Of a DNA stretch of 64,000 nucleotides, positions 48,911 through 60,119 are shown one piece after another (positions within the stretch are counted from its first letter, which is position 1; each line of letters begins with the position of its first letter). The stretch covers positions 53,265,554-53,329,553 of the forward strand of contig CM037777.1 in the NCBI GenBank assembly GCA_021229015.1, written 5' to 3'. The notes below the pieces were generated by a model. The model ran no database searches, was not told the origin of the DNA, and worked only from the letters and a program-made list of their open reading frames with translations. Position numbers and translations under genes: made by a program. Origin of the DNA: Solen grandis. Taxonomy: Eukaryota; Mollusca; Bivalvia; Adapedonta; Solenidae.

Positions 48911-49464
48911 ACCTGTGCTTGTTAGCATCGAGTGAATTGATATTTCCCGCACAGTCTATATGGCTAAGTGATTGAAACATCAAGGAGCAAAAGATGCATA
49001 CATGATAATGCAGTTTGGTTTCAAGCAGACAGAGTAGTATTGCTAGAGGGACTTAAAAACTCCCCCCCCCCACACACACACAAAAAACCCCCAAAACAAT
49101 CTAATAATTGGACATAAGAGTGTAGCTCTTGATTTAAAAACCTAGGGCAGGAAATCACTTAGATAATTCTAACATTCAAACGTTGGGCAGTCTAGACCAT
49201 TTGAGATCTTGATACCATGGGAAATCTCTTGTTTAGCCAAGTGGACAGGAAATTTATTGGCTGTAAAACACTTTGGACATAAAAAATTGTGGGTTGGTGG
49301 TTTGCTTTCCTTGACTGGACATGTCCAGTGTCCAGTCTGTGTATATCCCCAAGTGTCCATATAACTCAGTTTCAAAACTGGTCAGTTTGTGGGGTCATAT
49401 GTTTTTTTGTCAAACATTGGAACCCCTGTCCATGGTACTTTTGCTGATGAATGGAAGTAACTTT
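48911..49464. other. No gene seen
   Basis: Contains a C-run plus CA-rich stretch at 49061-49082. Nothing else recognised. Confidence 0.55.
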
Positions 49465-49742
49465 TTAACCCTTTCCCTCATATAGACTCATTTAGACTCA
49501 TATAGACTCATTTTAACCCTTTCCCTCATATAGACTCATTTTGACGCACTCAATAGGTACCACATAAAGCCTGATCTGCAGAAAACCACAGTTAAACCTT
49601 ACCAAATTTAATTATAAAGTCCTCATTTCCAGACCACTGAGGAGCAGCAAACAGCATAAAACCTGATCAGCCTGCGAGTTACTCGGTTTTATGTTGTTCG
49701 CATAGGTCTTTTCATGGTTTTCTCTATGAGGGAAAGGGTTAA
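49465..49742 (-). mobile_element. piggyBac-like MITE, copy 8 (duplicated terminus)
   Basis: Reversed copy, 278 bp. The left terminus TTAACCCTTTCCCTCATA occurs twice, at 49465 and about 49513, with 'tagactcatttagactcata' repeats between. The internal hairpin has lost about 11 bp of one arm (gttactcg joined directly to gttttatg). The right end is intact with TTAA. Confidence 0.9.
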
Positions 49743-50778
49743 AGTATTTACTTTGCACAATGAAGCACATTGTACATTCTTTGTCTGAGACTAATCTTTG
49801 ACTAGTCATGTATACTCTCCCTTGGTCACAGTGCCTTTAAAATAATTGAAAATCTGTCTCTTATGATAAGGTTAAACTCATCCTGTGATGGAAATCATAC
49901 TTTTCTTGCTCTATATTTGTCTATTTACTCAACAAGTCTTTCTGAGAGTTTGCCTCAGGAGCCTGTGTTCTTAATAAGAGTACTGTGCAGGTCTGTTATA
50001 AATGGAAGAATTTGAGAGAAAACTGCAACCGGGTGTATCTGAATAGAAAACTGGACTGCACGTAGCCCAGTTCTGCATCCAGGATGTGTTTGACATGTCT
50101 ACCTGAGGGAATAATAAGAACTGATTGATTGGAATTATAGGGGGACTATGGGCACATAATGCTTAAATCTGCAACAAGGAACACACAGTCCCTACCTCCA
50201 TTAATCCGACCCCCACTGTTGAGATAATAAACTTTAATTACTTTTTTTGTCTCATCAAGGATTGAGGCAGCATTTGTTGTTGAGTATGTTTGTATTACAA
50301 AGAGTTGGTGAAGCAGATATCTCTTGTAACTTTCAAAGTTTTGAAATATACTAGAGCTGTCGCTGACAATGATTCATACTCGAGACAAAAGTGAGGAATT
50401 AGACTTTGTGAATGCATTATTGATGAGGTGGAGCCATGGATTGGAATCATGGATAAATATGTAATACATAAGTTAGATTACATAATCAGTGAGAACAGGT
50501 TGAGATTAATGTTAATTTGTTGAGAGGTTCTTTTGTCCACATGTTATAGATAGGAAAAGTTTTGAATACAATTTTTTTTCTTTGACTTATGATTTCAATT
50601 ATGACATTGACTTTGAGTCTTTGACCCTTTGGTTTGTTTTATTTGCATTTAACTGAAACCATTTCCTGTTCTTAGAATTGCTCGTCTCAGAAAAAGAATT
50701 TACACCACATTAGATGAAAAGCGACATTGTACATGAGAAACATCTTGATACTGATGTCCTTAGTGTATGAGAATTACA
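49743..50778. other. No gene seen
   Basis: AT-rich, unremarkable. Confidence 0.55.
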
Positions 50779-51170
50779 GACTACCTGGAGAAAACCCAGG
50801 TGTCGGAACGAGAATGCAGGACTACCTGGAGAAAACCCAGGTGTCAGAACAAGAATAAAGGACTACCGGAGAAAACCCAGGTGTTGAACGAGAATGCAGG
50901 ACTACCTGGAGAAAACCCAGGTGTCTGAGAAACACGGAGAAGTGTCAGACGAATGACTACCTGGAGAAAACCAGGTGTCTGGAACGAGAATGCAGGACTC
51001 TACATCCTTTGGCAGGAAAACCCAGGTGTGGCAGAAACAAGTGAATTTGGTGTACCGATCAGGATATGGAGAAAACCCAGGTGTCAGAACAAGGATTTAG
51101 GACTACCCAGGGAAAACCCAGGTGTGGGAACAAGGATACAGGACTACCCGTAGAAAACCCAGGTGTTGGA
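50779..51170 (+). repeat. 41-bp tandem array
   Basis: About nine imperfect copies of GACTACCTGGAGAAAACCCA, then ggtgtcggaacgagaatgcag (units at 50781 and 50822). Each unit contains CCTGG...CCAGG, a 5-bp inverted repeat around an A-rich loop. Later copies vary in length. The 66-codon frame at 50953-51153 is a repeat artefact. Confidence 0.9.
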
Positions 51171-52488
51171 ACATACAACCAACCACCATTTACATACAAC
51201 ATGTGACAGACTTAATTAGGTATATACCCAGATCCTACTGGTGAAAAAGCCAGTTTGTTGGCCACCATGCTGCCCATACATTAAAAGAAAAAAGAGACAC
51301 TAAATTAGAATAACTTACCACTATGCAGTGACTAAAGCATTTGAAGAACAATGTTAAGTGTTGTAGTAACAACAGCTTCTGTAGAGATCAGAGGATGTTA
51401 ACATGACTTAAACAGACTGGAGATGCTTGGTGATGGGACACAGGATTATACCAGTGGATTAATGGGACCAGACTGGAGTGACAAGCAATTTATTGCCAAG
51501 TATCCAGGACGGGTCCCCCACTTGAGGGAGGAATTAGGAATCATTCTCCTCTTGAACATTGGCAGTGCAGTTTTTCTGTGGTATTTTCTTAATTTTTGGA
51601 ATGACTGTGGGGGTTGGACCACATTCAGCTTCGACAGGGCCCACAGCAAATGTTTTACCATTGTTTACATGAGTGGCTAATGATTCAAGTAGTGCACAAA
51701 ATGCCATTTGTATTGTTTTGGCTTCATTGCCAGAAAGAGAGCTTAAGAATTAGTAGGGAGAAGTGACATGTTTCAGGTTTTCTTGCAGAGAAACCCATTT
51801 TGTTGTAACATTCTGGGGGATTTACAGGCTCAGGGAAAGGCGCTTGAAAGCTTGTTACTCCTCTAGGTATTTTGGATGTTTTGAAATAATGTAAATAAAA
51901 TGTTTACCGTGGTTGGGAAGACAGAGCACTAGGCAATTACATTGGACTGTTTTTGTTGACTGTACCTTCAGAAATATTTAGCTATGATTTCTGTAAATTT
52001 AGTCTTGACTTTCAGTGCAGTCTGTGGATGTATATGAATTTTCACACGAGGTTAAAATATTTTGGAATGTATTTCAGATATTACAAAGATAAGGCATGAT
52101 GTTTTCTTACGGGTCTTGAAGGCACTGTGTAATAGGCATTTAATCGTAAACATTCTGATGGTAATTAGGTAGCTGTAGAACTACTTTATTTTATTAATAC
52201 TATCTATTTCCATAAGCTGCAGGCTTTGTGAAATGTCTATTGCTATTTTAAGATATGCATAATGTAAGATGTCTTTATCTTTAAGATAGAATTTGTGGTT
52301 TGCATGATTGAGAGAGCAAAAATCAATTAATTTTACAGTGCAGATAGAAAATTGTCTCCATGTTTATCTTGTTTGTATAATTGTAGGGTTTTAGTTTTTT
52401 GTTTTCATAATGGGGGTCTAACCACTGGGAGCAACTGTAATGGTTTCATACGGCAGATATACAGATGATTAACTGGCATGGTATCATT
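51171..52488. other. No gene seen
   Basis: Overlapping 85- and 71-codon frames at 51423-51680 on opposite strands are not convincing. Nothing else recognised. Confidence 0.5.
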
Positions 52489-52706
52489 GTCCTACCCCCC
52501 ACCACGTGGGTTCGAGTCCCAGCAGGGTCATTCGGATTTTCATTTGAGGAAGCCTTCCAGATGGCTTGTGGTAGTTCGGTGGTTCTAATCAGACGCTTCA
52601 GTGCATTCGTGATCTTCCTCCACTTGTAATTAGCTGGACATCGCTATATAACTGAAATACTGTTGCAGCTATGGTAAACTCAATCAATCAGTCAATTTAC
52701 CATTGG
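52489..52706 (+). mobile_element. Leu/Ser-like tRNA SINE, old copy
   Basis: Same family as 57304-57552 and 63333-63588. Box B GGGTTCGAGTCCC is clear, then 'ggaagccttccagatggctt', 'gtcggt'-like words, 'ctgtaat..agctggacatcg' and 'ctgaaatactgttgcagcta'. The 5' head is degenerate and no duplication is seen. Confidence 0.8.
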
Positions 52707-52974
52707 CCCTACCCAAATTGCAACACTTGTAGGTCTTGCTTCACAAAGTAAAATAGGGCCAAGATAATGTAGCAGGGGGGTCAAACAGCACAGTCTAGTA
52801 GCTAAGTCTGTAACAGCACTCACACTGTTAGCAAGGGATTCACGTTCAAGTTCCTATATGGCCGCAAATTTTCTTCTTATCTTATAAACTATGTCACCAG
52901 AAGATCGGTATTACCGGTAATACCATTTTGATTGGTTGATTTAAATTGACCAATCAGTGACAGGAGAAAATTTT

Positions 52975-53535
52975 AAAGTGTATGTTTATTTCCCATTGAA
53001 TCATGTGTGGAAATAAACACCAGCATGTAGATAAGGTGTTGGGGAAGTGCTCATTGATTTACATAGTTAAAAATATAAAATGTATGTTTAATTCACCATT
53101 GAATAATGTGTGGAATTATACACCAGCATGTAGATTAAGTGTTCGGGAAGTGCTCATTGATTTACATAGTTTAAAATTTAAAATGTATGTTTATTTCTAA
53201 TTGAATGTGTGGAATTATACACCAGCATGTAGATTAACCTTTTCCCTCATAGAGGACACCATGAAAAGACCTATGCGAACAGCATAAAACCAGATCAGCC
53301 TGCGAGTAACTCGCAGGCTGATCAGGTTTTATGCTGTTCGCTGCTCCTCAGTGGTCTGGAAATGAGGACTTTATAATTAAATTTGGTAAGGTTTAAGTGT
53401 GGTTTTCTGCAGATCAGGCTTTATGTGGTACCTATTGAGTGCATCAAAATGAGTCTATATGAGGGAAAGGGTTAAGTGTTCTGGAAGTGCTCGTTGATTT
53501 ACATAGGGTTACGTTTCATTTTGGAGAGAAATGAT
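52975..53535 (+). repeat. Tandem array, unit ~101 bp, third copy split by a MITE
   Basis: Three units contain 'aaatgtatgtttattt', 'acaccagcatgtagatta' and 'gaagtgctcattgatttaca'. The third unit is interrupted after 'catgtaga' by the MITE at 53234-53475 and continues with 'gtgttctggaagtgctcg'. The second unit preserves the uninterrupted 'gtagattaagtgttcggg'. Confidence 0.92.
53234..53475 (+). mobile_element. piggyBac-like MITE, copy 9, with in-place empty site
   Basis: A 242-bp copy with an intact hairpin. TTAA is present at 53234-53237 and 53472-53475, while the homologous uninterrupted tandem unit has a single TTAA at 53135-53138. This shows directly that TTAA is duplicated on insertion, the hallmark of the piggyBac superfamily. 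Confidence 0.95.
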
Positions 53536-55784
53536 CTATTGCATTAACAGCATTGAATATCCTAGCATAATAGACTTGAGGATGTAGTCGTGAATAGGTT
53601 TTTCATTGGTTATGTAGATCATTAATTTTGAGCATTCCCTTTCATGTGGTAAACATTAAATGACAATGAGTTAATACCAAACTGCCAGAGATATCAAGTT
53701 TTATTTAGAGGATATGCTGATTGAAAAATCAGACCCAACTCTGATTAACATACCGGACGTCACATGACAAAGGAGTTCAAGGAATTACATATTCACATAT
53801 TCAAGTTATGAAATGGCCGTACAATAGAAGATAGCCGTGATCAGCGTGTACAAGAAATCATTTTTTAAAGCTGTATCAGAGACCTTGGGAGTATGTGTCA
53901 TAATTCGGTTGTCAGTTACGAAGGACAGCTGTGAATTTCAACCACGGAGTGAGCCAAGATAAATATGATGAGAGAAACTGCTAGCGGTCGGAGAATCCGT
54001 CTTCATTACTTGATAATCATACTTCTCCGCAGATGTCAAGTTGTTCCTGAAAATTGACATGGATTTAATTTGTTCAACACGAAATTTACATAAATTTAAT
54101 CTAATACGACAAATAATGCTCTGGATATTGAACCAGAAATCATGTGAAAACACAAAAATGTCTGCTTTTGGCTTGTTATACTGTTGCACGTTTCCGAACC
54201 AATTTTAGTGCTTGGGTGCAGTGAAAGAGGCATTGCAGTAATAAAATGCACAATTTTTATGTTTTTATGTTTTTACATGGATTTTGGAAGCTGATTGGAT
54301 TCAATCCTCTTCGCACCATTAGGCAGGAATGGGAATGGCATAATGGGCTTATGTCGTGAACCGGAAACTTGTTGGTTTTATTCTGTATAGCATTTTGTAG
54401 CAATTGAAAAAAAAATGACCAGCAACTCTGTAGCATTTCTTACGGCGGCATGAGAAAAATAATTTACTTGATTTATAATCCACTTCATCAGTTTTAATTT
54501 CTGGAAATGTTTGAGCTGAAGGTACTTAAAAAAATGAGTTTCAGAAACAAAATGTTTTGCATTTTCCTGAATCAATTTGTCAGTATGAAGGTTTTGTAAG
54601 ACTGCCTAAAAGCTGAATGATTGTAATGGGCCGCTGGAGGGGATAACAAAAATATTTAGCATTTTCAGATATGGTTACTAATACTCTGGATCCTTCAGGA
54701 GATTAATTTTAAAGCAGACCAATAAAAGCAATTGGTTTCATTTAAATTTACTAATCATGCCCCCCATAAACACCTACAAATTTAATATTATTTCATGGAT
54801 TTCTTTTTCATTTGGAAAAAATTGATCGGACAGATTTTAGTGGAATAATCAGATTTGTGTCACCTTTCAAAACATTTCCACCTGACTCCAGACAAGGACT
54901 TGACTTTCAACGCCACCATGAAGTGTACTAAGCATGAATTATTAAATTAAGTGGGTGCAGTCAATTCCAACAATAAGTGCTGTATTAGAAAATTAGTCTG
55001 GTAAAAAATTGCAGATTTTCAGATGTAATGGAAAACACTGAAAGTAACGCCGCCCATCGGCAAAGTTTTACACTCAAATTTGCACCTAGTTAACTTCTTC
55101 AAGTCACAAATGCACTATTGGTAAGTGGAAAACAGACCTTAGGTAATTAGAAGAATCTGTTAATTGTCTAATTAATTTATTTTATTTTTGTAAGTATTGG
55201 GAAACATTAGAGTCTTCAGCATTGAGTAAGGCGGAGTCTGTATGTGCTCAAGCGAGGTTATGTGCAGTTTAGAAAAAAATCCCATTAGGGTAGCCTGGTT
55301 TCAATGAAACCTGCAAAAAAAATCCAAGTTGTAATTAAGGGTGTAAGTGTTACAATTGCAGCATGGGGAATTAAACCAGAGAAATTAAATGAGAATGCTG
55401 AGCTGTAAAGTGTATGTGGGAATCTTTGCCAAAGGAGAAGCAGTCTGAATTGTTATGTGCTGGAATCTAATACTTGTTGGAAGAAGCCTCAAGTGTTGAC
55501 ACCTCTCTAAGAAGTGGACCTTTGTTTTCCAAGATTGCACATAATTTTGGAAGAGGTTAATCGGCTCCTTTATGTAAGTAGGTTTGTGCACAATTGTTCC
55601 TTGACTATTCAAAGGCATCATTTTTTATACAATGCTAGACAATAGAGAAGCCTGACCACCAGATTGGAAGCTTTTCTTGGAACTAGTTTTCCAATGTTAG
55701 CCATTATCATCTTCTAGATAGCTTGGCTGAGAAATATTCACTAAATGTCTTGATCTGCAATCTAGTCTGGTTTAATAGTCTGGT
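53536..55784. other. No gene seen
   Basis: AT-rich sequence. Minus frames of 65-83 codons lack support. Confidence 0.55.
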
Positions 55785-56030
55785 CTGGTGCCTGGATAGC
55801 ATAGTAGTAATGGCCTCGCTTCTCACCAATGCGTCCTGGGTTCAATTCCTGGTCATGTACGTGAGAGGGTGCAGTGGTCGCCCGTCCAGACATGTGGGTT
55901 TTCTCTTGGCTCTCTGGTTTCCTCCTACAATAATGACCACATACGCCGCCACCAGAGCTATAGAGAGTGGTTAATATAATTTGTTAGAACTTGTTTCCCA
56001 ATCAATGTAAAAAAAAAGAAAGTTTAAACT
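55785..56030 (+). mobile_element. tRNA-like SINE with the shared 3' tail
   Basis: Different head from the Arg-type family: 'gcctggatagcatagtagta' as box A region and box B GGTTCAATTCC at 55839-55849. A body with 'gtggtcgcccgtccagacat' and 'gtttcctcctacaataatga' follows. It ends in GAACTTGTTTCCCAATCAAT plus 'gtaaa' and an A run, the same tail as 14743-14959 and 9994-10039. Confidence 0.8.
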
Positions 56031-56234
56031 TTCTGGTGTATTTCTCAATCATTGTTATAATGTGGTAATGGGACTATCAGGTTTGAGAAGAAGCTGTTTT
56101 GTTCTCTCACTTTAACTATTATAAAAACTTGGAACTTTCCTCACCATATTATAGAATCAGGTCACATTGTCATCATTGTCAAAAATCATCTCCATCACCA
56201 TACATGACATACTCATCAAAAAATCACTTCAAGT

Positions 56235-57206
56235 ATAATCAACACCAATATCATCAGCATGACACCACCAATATCATCAGCATGGTCATCACCAAAATCA
56301 TCAGCATGGTCATCAATATTATCAGCATGATCACCACCAGTATCATCAGCATGACACCAACATCATCAGCATGATCACCACCAATATCATCAGCATGATC
56401 ACCACAACAGTATCATCAGCATGATCACACCAATATCATCAGCATGATCACCACCAATATCATCAGCATGATCACCACCAATATCATCAGCATGATCACC
56501 ACCAATATCATCAGCATGATCACCACCAATATCAGCATGATCACCAGTATCATCAGCATGACACCAACATCATCAGCATGATCACCACCAACATCATCAG
56601 CATGATCACCACCAATATCATCAGCATGATCACCACCAACATCATCAGCATGATCACCACCAATATCATCAGCATGATCATCACCAATATCATCAGCATG
56701 ATCATCACAAATATCATCAGCATGGTCATCAATATTATCAGCATGATCACCACCAACATCATCAGCATGATCACCACCAATATCATCAGCATGGTCATCA
56801 ATATTATCAGCATGATCACCACCAATATCATCAGCATGACACCAACATCATCAGCATGATCACCACCAGTATCATCAGCATGATCACCACCAACATCATC
56901 AGCATGATCACCACCAATATCATCAGCATGATCACCACCAATATCATCAGCATGATCACCACCAATATCATCAGCATGATCACCACCAATATCATCAGCA
57001 TGATCACCACCAATATCATCAGCATGATCACCACCAATATCATCAGCATGATCACCACCAATATCATCAGCATGATCACCACCAATATCATCAGCATGAT
57101 CACCAATATCATCAGCATGATCACCACCAACATCATCAGCATGATCACCACCAATATCATCAGCATGATCACCACCAATATCATCAGCATGATCAACACC
57201 AACACC
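56235..57206 (+). repeat. 24-bp tandem array (about 40 copies)
   Basis: Unit ATCATCAGCATGATCACCAC plus 'caat', with variants that lose 3, 6 or 9 bases. The period is a multiple of 3, so several frames on both strands stay open: a GGDHADDI octapeptide repeat of 232 codons on the minus strand (56553-57251) and an ITTNIISM repeat on the plus strand. No splice context or non-repetitive coding flank supports a protein. Confidence 0.95.
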
Positions 57207-57303
57207 AAGTTTAAATGTAAAAATCAAAAAAATAAAAATAACCACCATCATATCTTAATCAATAGCAGCATCACCATCATAATCCATATCATCAACACCA
57301 CCA

Positions 57304-57552
57304 GGGGCCTCCGTGGCCGAGAGGGTAAAGTCACTGACTTTAACACTCTCTCAGCCCCTCACCGCGTGGGTTAGAATCCCGGCAGGGTCATTTGGATTTT
57401 CCTGTGAGGAAGCCTTCCAGCTGGCTTGCAGTAGGTCGGTGGTTCTACCTGGATGCTTCAGTGCATATGAGGTCTTCCTCCACCTGTAATGAGCTGAACG
57501 TCGCTATATGACTGAAATATTGTTGCAGCTATGGTAAACTCAAATAGTCTAG
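57304..57552 (+). mobile_element. Leu/Ser-like tRNA SINE with 12-bp duplication
   Basis: A 249-bp element. Head: GGCCTCCGTGGCCGAGAGGG (box A) and GGGTTAGAATCCC (box B). Body: 'ggaagccttccagctggctt', 'gtaggtcggtggttctacct', 'cttcctccacctgtaatgag'. Tail: 'gactgaaatattgttgcagc', 'tatggtaaactcaaatagtc'. TCAACACCACCA flanks it at 57292-57303 and 57553-57564; because the target is itself CAC-rich the duplication is slightly less certain than at 63333-63588. Confidence 0.9.
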
Positions 57553-57564
57553 TCAACACCACCA

Positions 57565-58553
57565 CCAATATCATTAGCATCATCCACATAACCACCACCA
57601 CAACCACCATCATCATAATGATCATCATCATCATCAGAAATGGAAATCAAAGTAGATTGACTCCTATTTTCATAAAATAATACTAGCCAGTATTAACCAT
57701 CAATATTTTGAGAGCCGGAAATACTTCTGAGGCGACCAAGAACAAAAGCCCATCAGCATCCTGTGATCTGCACATACAGTGATCGCTGTCCTGGCCAGGA
57801 TTCCCTCATTTGCATACACAATATTAGTTGTTACGTCTCATTACCGGGAGGAGATAAAAACACTTCAACAAATGAGAATATGAGATACGTACTTTAACGG
57901 TTTTCTATAGAAATGTCAAGTCGTTTGAACTGTATTAGAATATGTACTTGGAAACAAGAGAGAATTTTATTACAACTTGTAATTAGTTGTATTAAGCCGT
58001 GCTGCATACATGATCGAGGGCTTGCATCTAATGGTATGAGTATGGACATATGAATGTCAGAATTATGGGTAATTAATCTGTTTTAAATATTTTAGAAGTA
58101 AAATAAAACCTGTGGATAAAGGACACTCAAGGGAAACTGAAAACTGGCCTTTATCTAGAGGTGGTTTTAACTCAGAGGTTAAGTCATATATAAATCCAGT
58201 GCTGGAAATCTAGCATCTGGTCTTTGTTCACAGGTTATCTGTTATTCAAAGGTGATCACTTCTACAGGTTGGACTGAATAAAGGAGTACAGTACCTGTCC
58301 CATCTTTGTCTTCAACTTGAAGTCCCTATATTTGAATTATGAATCTAATACTTAATCAGCAGGATTTTGTCATGAACTATTCAGTATTGTTGTTGAAATA
58401 GTGGATGCTAGGTTATTTATTGATATTAAACACATGCCTGCCTTTGTTTTGCACAAAATGATGTTTTATGCAAATGACTTGCACATGCAAAAACATAACT
58501 CATGCACCATTACAGAGACAATGCAGGGGATGGAAAATTAGCAAAGTAAATGT
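57565..58553. other. No gene seen
   Basis: The first part is CAC/ATC-rich. The segment at 57740-57930 has more balanced composition, an ATTTGCAT octamer and 'ggaggagataaaaacac'. No gene. Confidence 0.5.
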
Positions 58554-58783
58554 TTAACCCTTTCCCTCATAGAGGAAATCATGAAAAGATCTATGGGAAC
58601 AGCATAAAACCAGATCACTCGCAGGCTGATCAGGTTTTATGCTGTTCGCTGCTCCTCAGTGGTCTGGAAATGAGAACTTTATAATTAAATTTGGTAAGGT
58701 TTAACTGTGGTTTTCTGCAGATCAGGCTTTATGTGGTACCTATTGAGTGCGTCAAAATGAGTCTATATGAGGAAAATGTTTAA
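58554..58783 (+). mobile_element. piggyBac-like MITE, copy 10
   Basis: A 230-bp copy with TTAACCCTTTCCCTCATA at the left and a decayed right end (GAGGAAAATGTTTAA). About 12 bp of the first hairpin arm are missing ('accagatc' joined to 'actcgcaggctg'). Confidence 0.9.
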
Positions 58784-58999
58784 TTGATAAACACTGTCAA
58801 GATACTGGGATGTCTGGGGAACCTGCTGTGAACATAATGATAGTGTGTGGCTCATAATTTTGATTAGAATTCTGATATGTAGTGGAAACTTAACTACACT
58901 GTGACATCTGGTTCCATTTAATTCCAGCATTGTTACTGGCTTATACATTGTCTTGTACAGATGCCTTGTCTGTTAAAGATTCTAGTAGTATTTTGGGTA

Positions 59000-59060
59000 T
59001 TAAGATAGATATTTTATTTACAAATCCATAAGGCCTCTAGGCCCATGAGGCACAATGTTT
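59000..59060 (-). mobile_element. Probable LINE 3' tail
   Basis: On the minus strand: 'cattgtgcctcatgggccta', then 'gaggccttatggatttgtaa' and 'ataaaatatc'. The order 'gggcc..ggcctt..ttgtaaataaa' is familiar from invertebrate LINE 3' ends. Only this short end is recognisable. Confidence 0.4.
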
Positions 59061-59641
59061 TTTGTATAATACAGCAAGATAGTGCATTTTACAAGTACAT
59101 AATCATCATGACATATAAACAAAGTATTTATATCAGCATGTAATCAAGATAAATAAACAAACAACATGTTATATTCTTTTTATATAATCAAAATAATATG
59201 CTATTAAAAGGTTGACTAAAAAAGATTAAGAAAAAATAAATGTCTTGTTGCTAATAAGTTGAAAAACATGTAAACATTACACCAAGAATTGTATTCAATT
59301 ACAAAACACATACACAGATATTATACAATAAAACAATTATACAAAATCCTATTAAGATATATACTAGTTACAATGTTGAAATGCCTTGTGCTAAACCTTC
59401 GGCCCACCGCGTTGAGTGTTAGCGAGACGCCAGGTAGTAACATTACTTTTAGATATATACAGGCATACACTGCAGTCAATATAACCCCTGTGGCTATATA
59501 GGAATCTGTTCCGTCTTACACTCACATTTGTTGAAGACAAGGTTGGGGTATTGATCACCTTTAGTGATAGTTCTCGTTTGTTCTTCTTCCATAGGAGAGT
59601 TATGTTTTGGTCCTTTTGATAAGTTGATAATTCATGTTTAT
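59061..59641. other. No gene seen
   Basis: AT-rich. A short piece near 59535-59580 (gtattgatcacctttagtga, tagttct) is a decayed, reversed member of the 9665-9815 repeat family. Confidence 0.5.
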
Positions 59642-59649
59642 ATTATTGA

Positions 59650-60111
59650 TAGAGCTGGGAACCACGAGTTGAAACTACCACGGTTTACCGTGGTTTTTAG
59701 GTAAAAACTGCGGCATATACCACAGTATTTCGCATGAAATATTCCGGGACTTATGTTGTAGACTATTCCATATATTACTAATATCAAAGTCATGCTCGTC
59801 ACCCATTTTTAAATTTTTTTTTTTTTATTTCCTTTTAATGTTATTATCGGTAACAAGTGAATATGTTAAAACATTGTATTTATAATATAAAAATGGAAAT
59901 TGATACATTTATATCATATCTAAGCAGGTTTTGGATGTTTTTAAACATTTAAATAATCATTAACAACAAAATTATTGAAAATTTGTACTCATTCATTTCC
60001 ATTATACGGAACCCACCAAAGTACTGGTATTATTCCTTCTTGTACCGGTTCATACGACAAGCTGCTTCGGACAGTGGTTTAGTGGTGTACCGGTAAAACC
60101 GGGCACCTCTA
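59650..60111. mobile_element. hAT-like non-autonomous element with 8-bp duplication
   Basis: Ends TAGAGCTGGGAACC (left) and, reading inward from the right on the minus strand, TAGAGGTGCCCGGTT. The inverted ends share TAGAG-TG and then diverge. The element is flanked by ATTATTGA (59642-59649) and GTTATTGA (60112-60119), an 8-bp duplication with one difference. TA-starting imperfect ends plus 8-bp duplications are the hAT signature. Internal sequence has small palindromes (accacggtttaccgtggt) and no transposase. Confidence 0.65.
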
Positions 60112-60119
60112 GTTATTGA

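Noticed and set aside
56553..57251. 232-codon minus-strand open frame rich in GGDHADDI repeats
   Set aside because: Pure 24-bp array translation without a unique coding part, splice sites or a promoter. Mentioned as a finding only because the frame is preserved.
44138..57812. Two perfect octamer sites (ATGCAAAT near 44140 and its reverse near 57806) as a paired regulatory signal
   Set aside because: An 8-base word is expected about this often in 64 kb of AT-rich DNA read on both strands.
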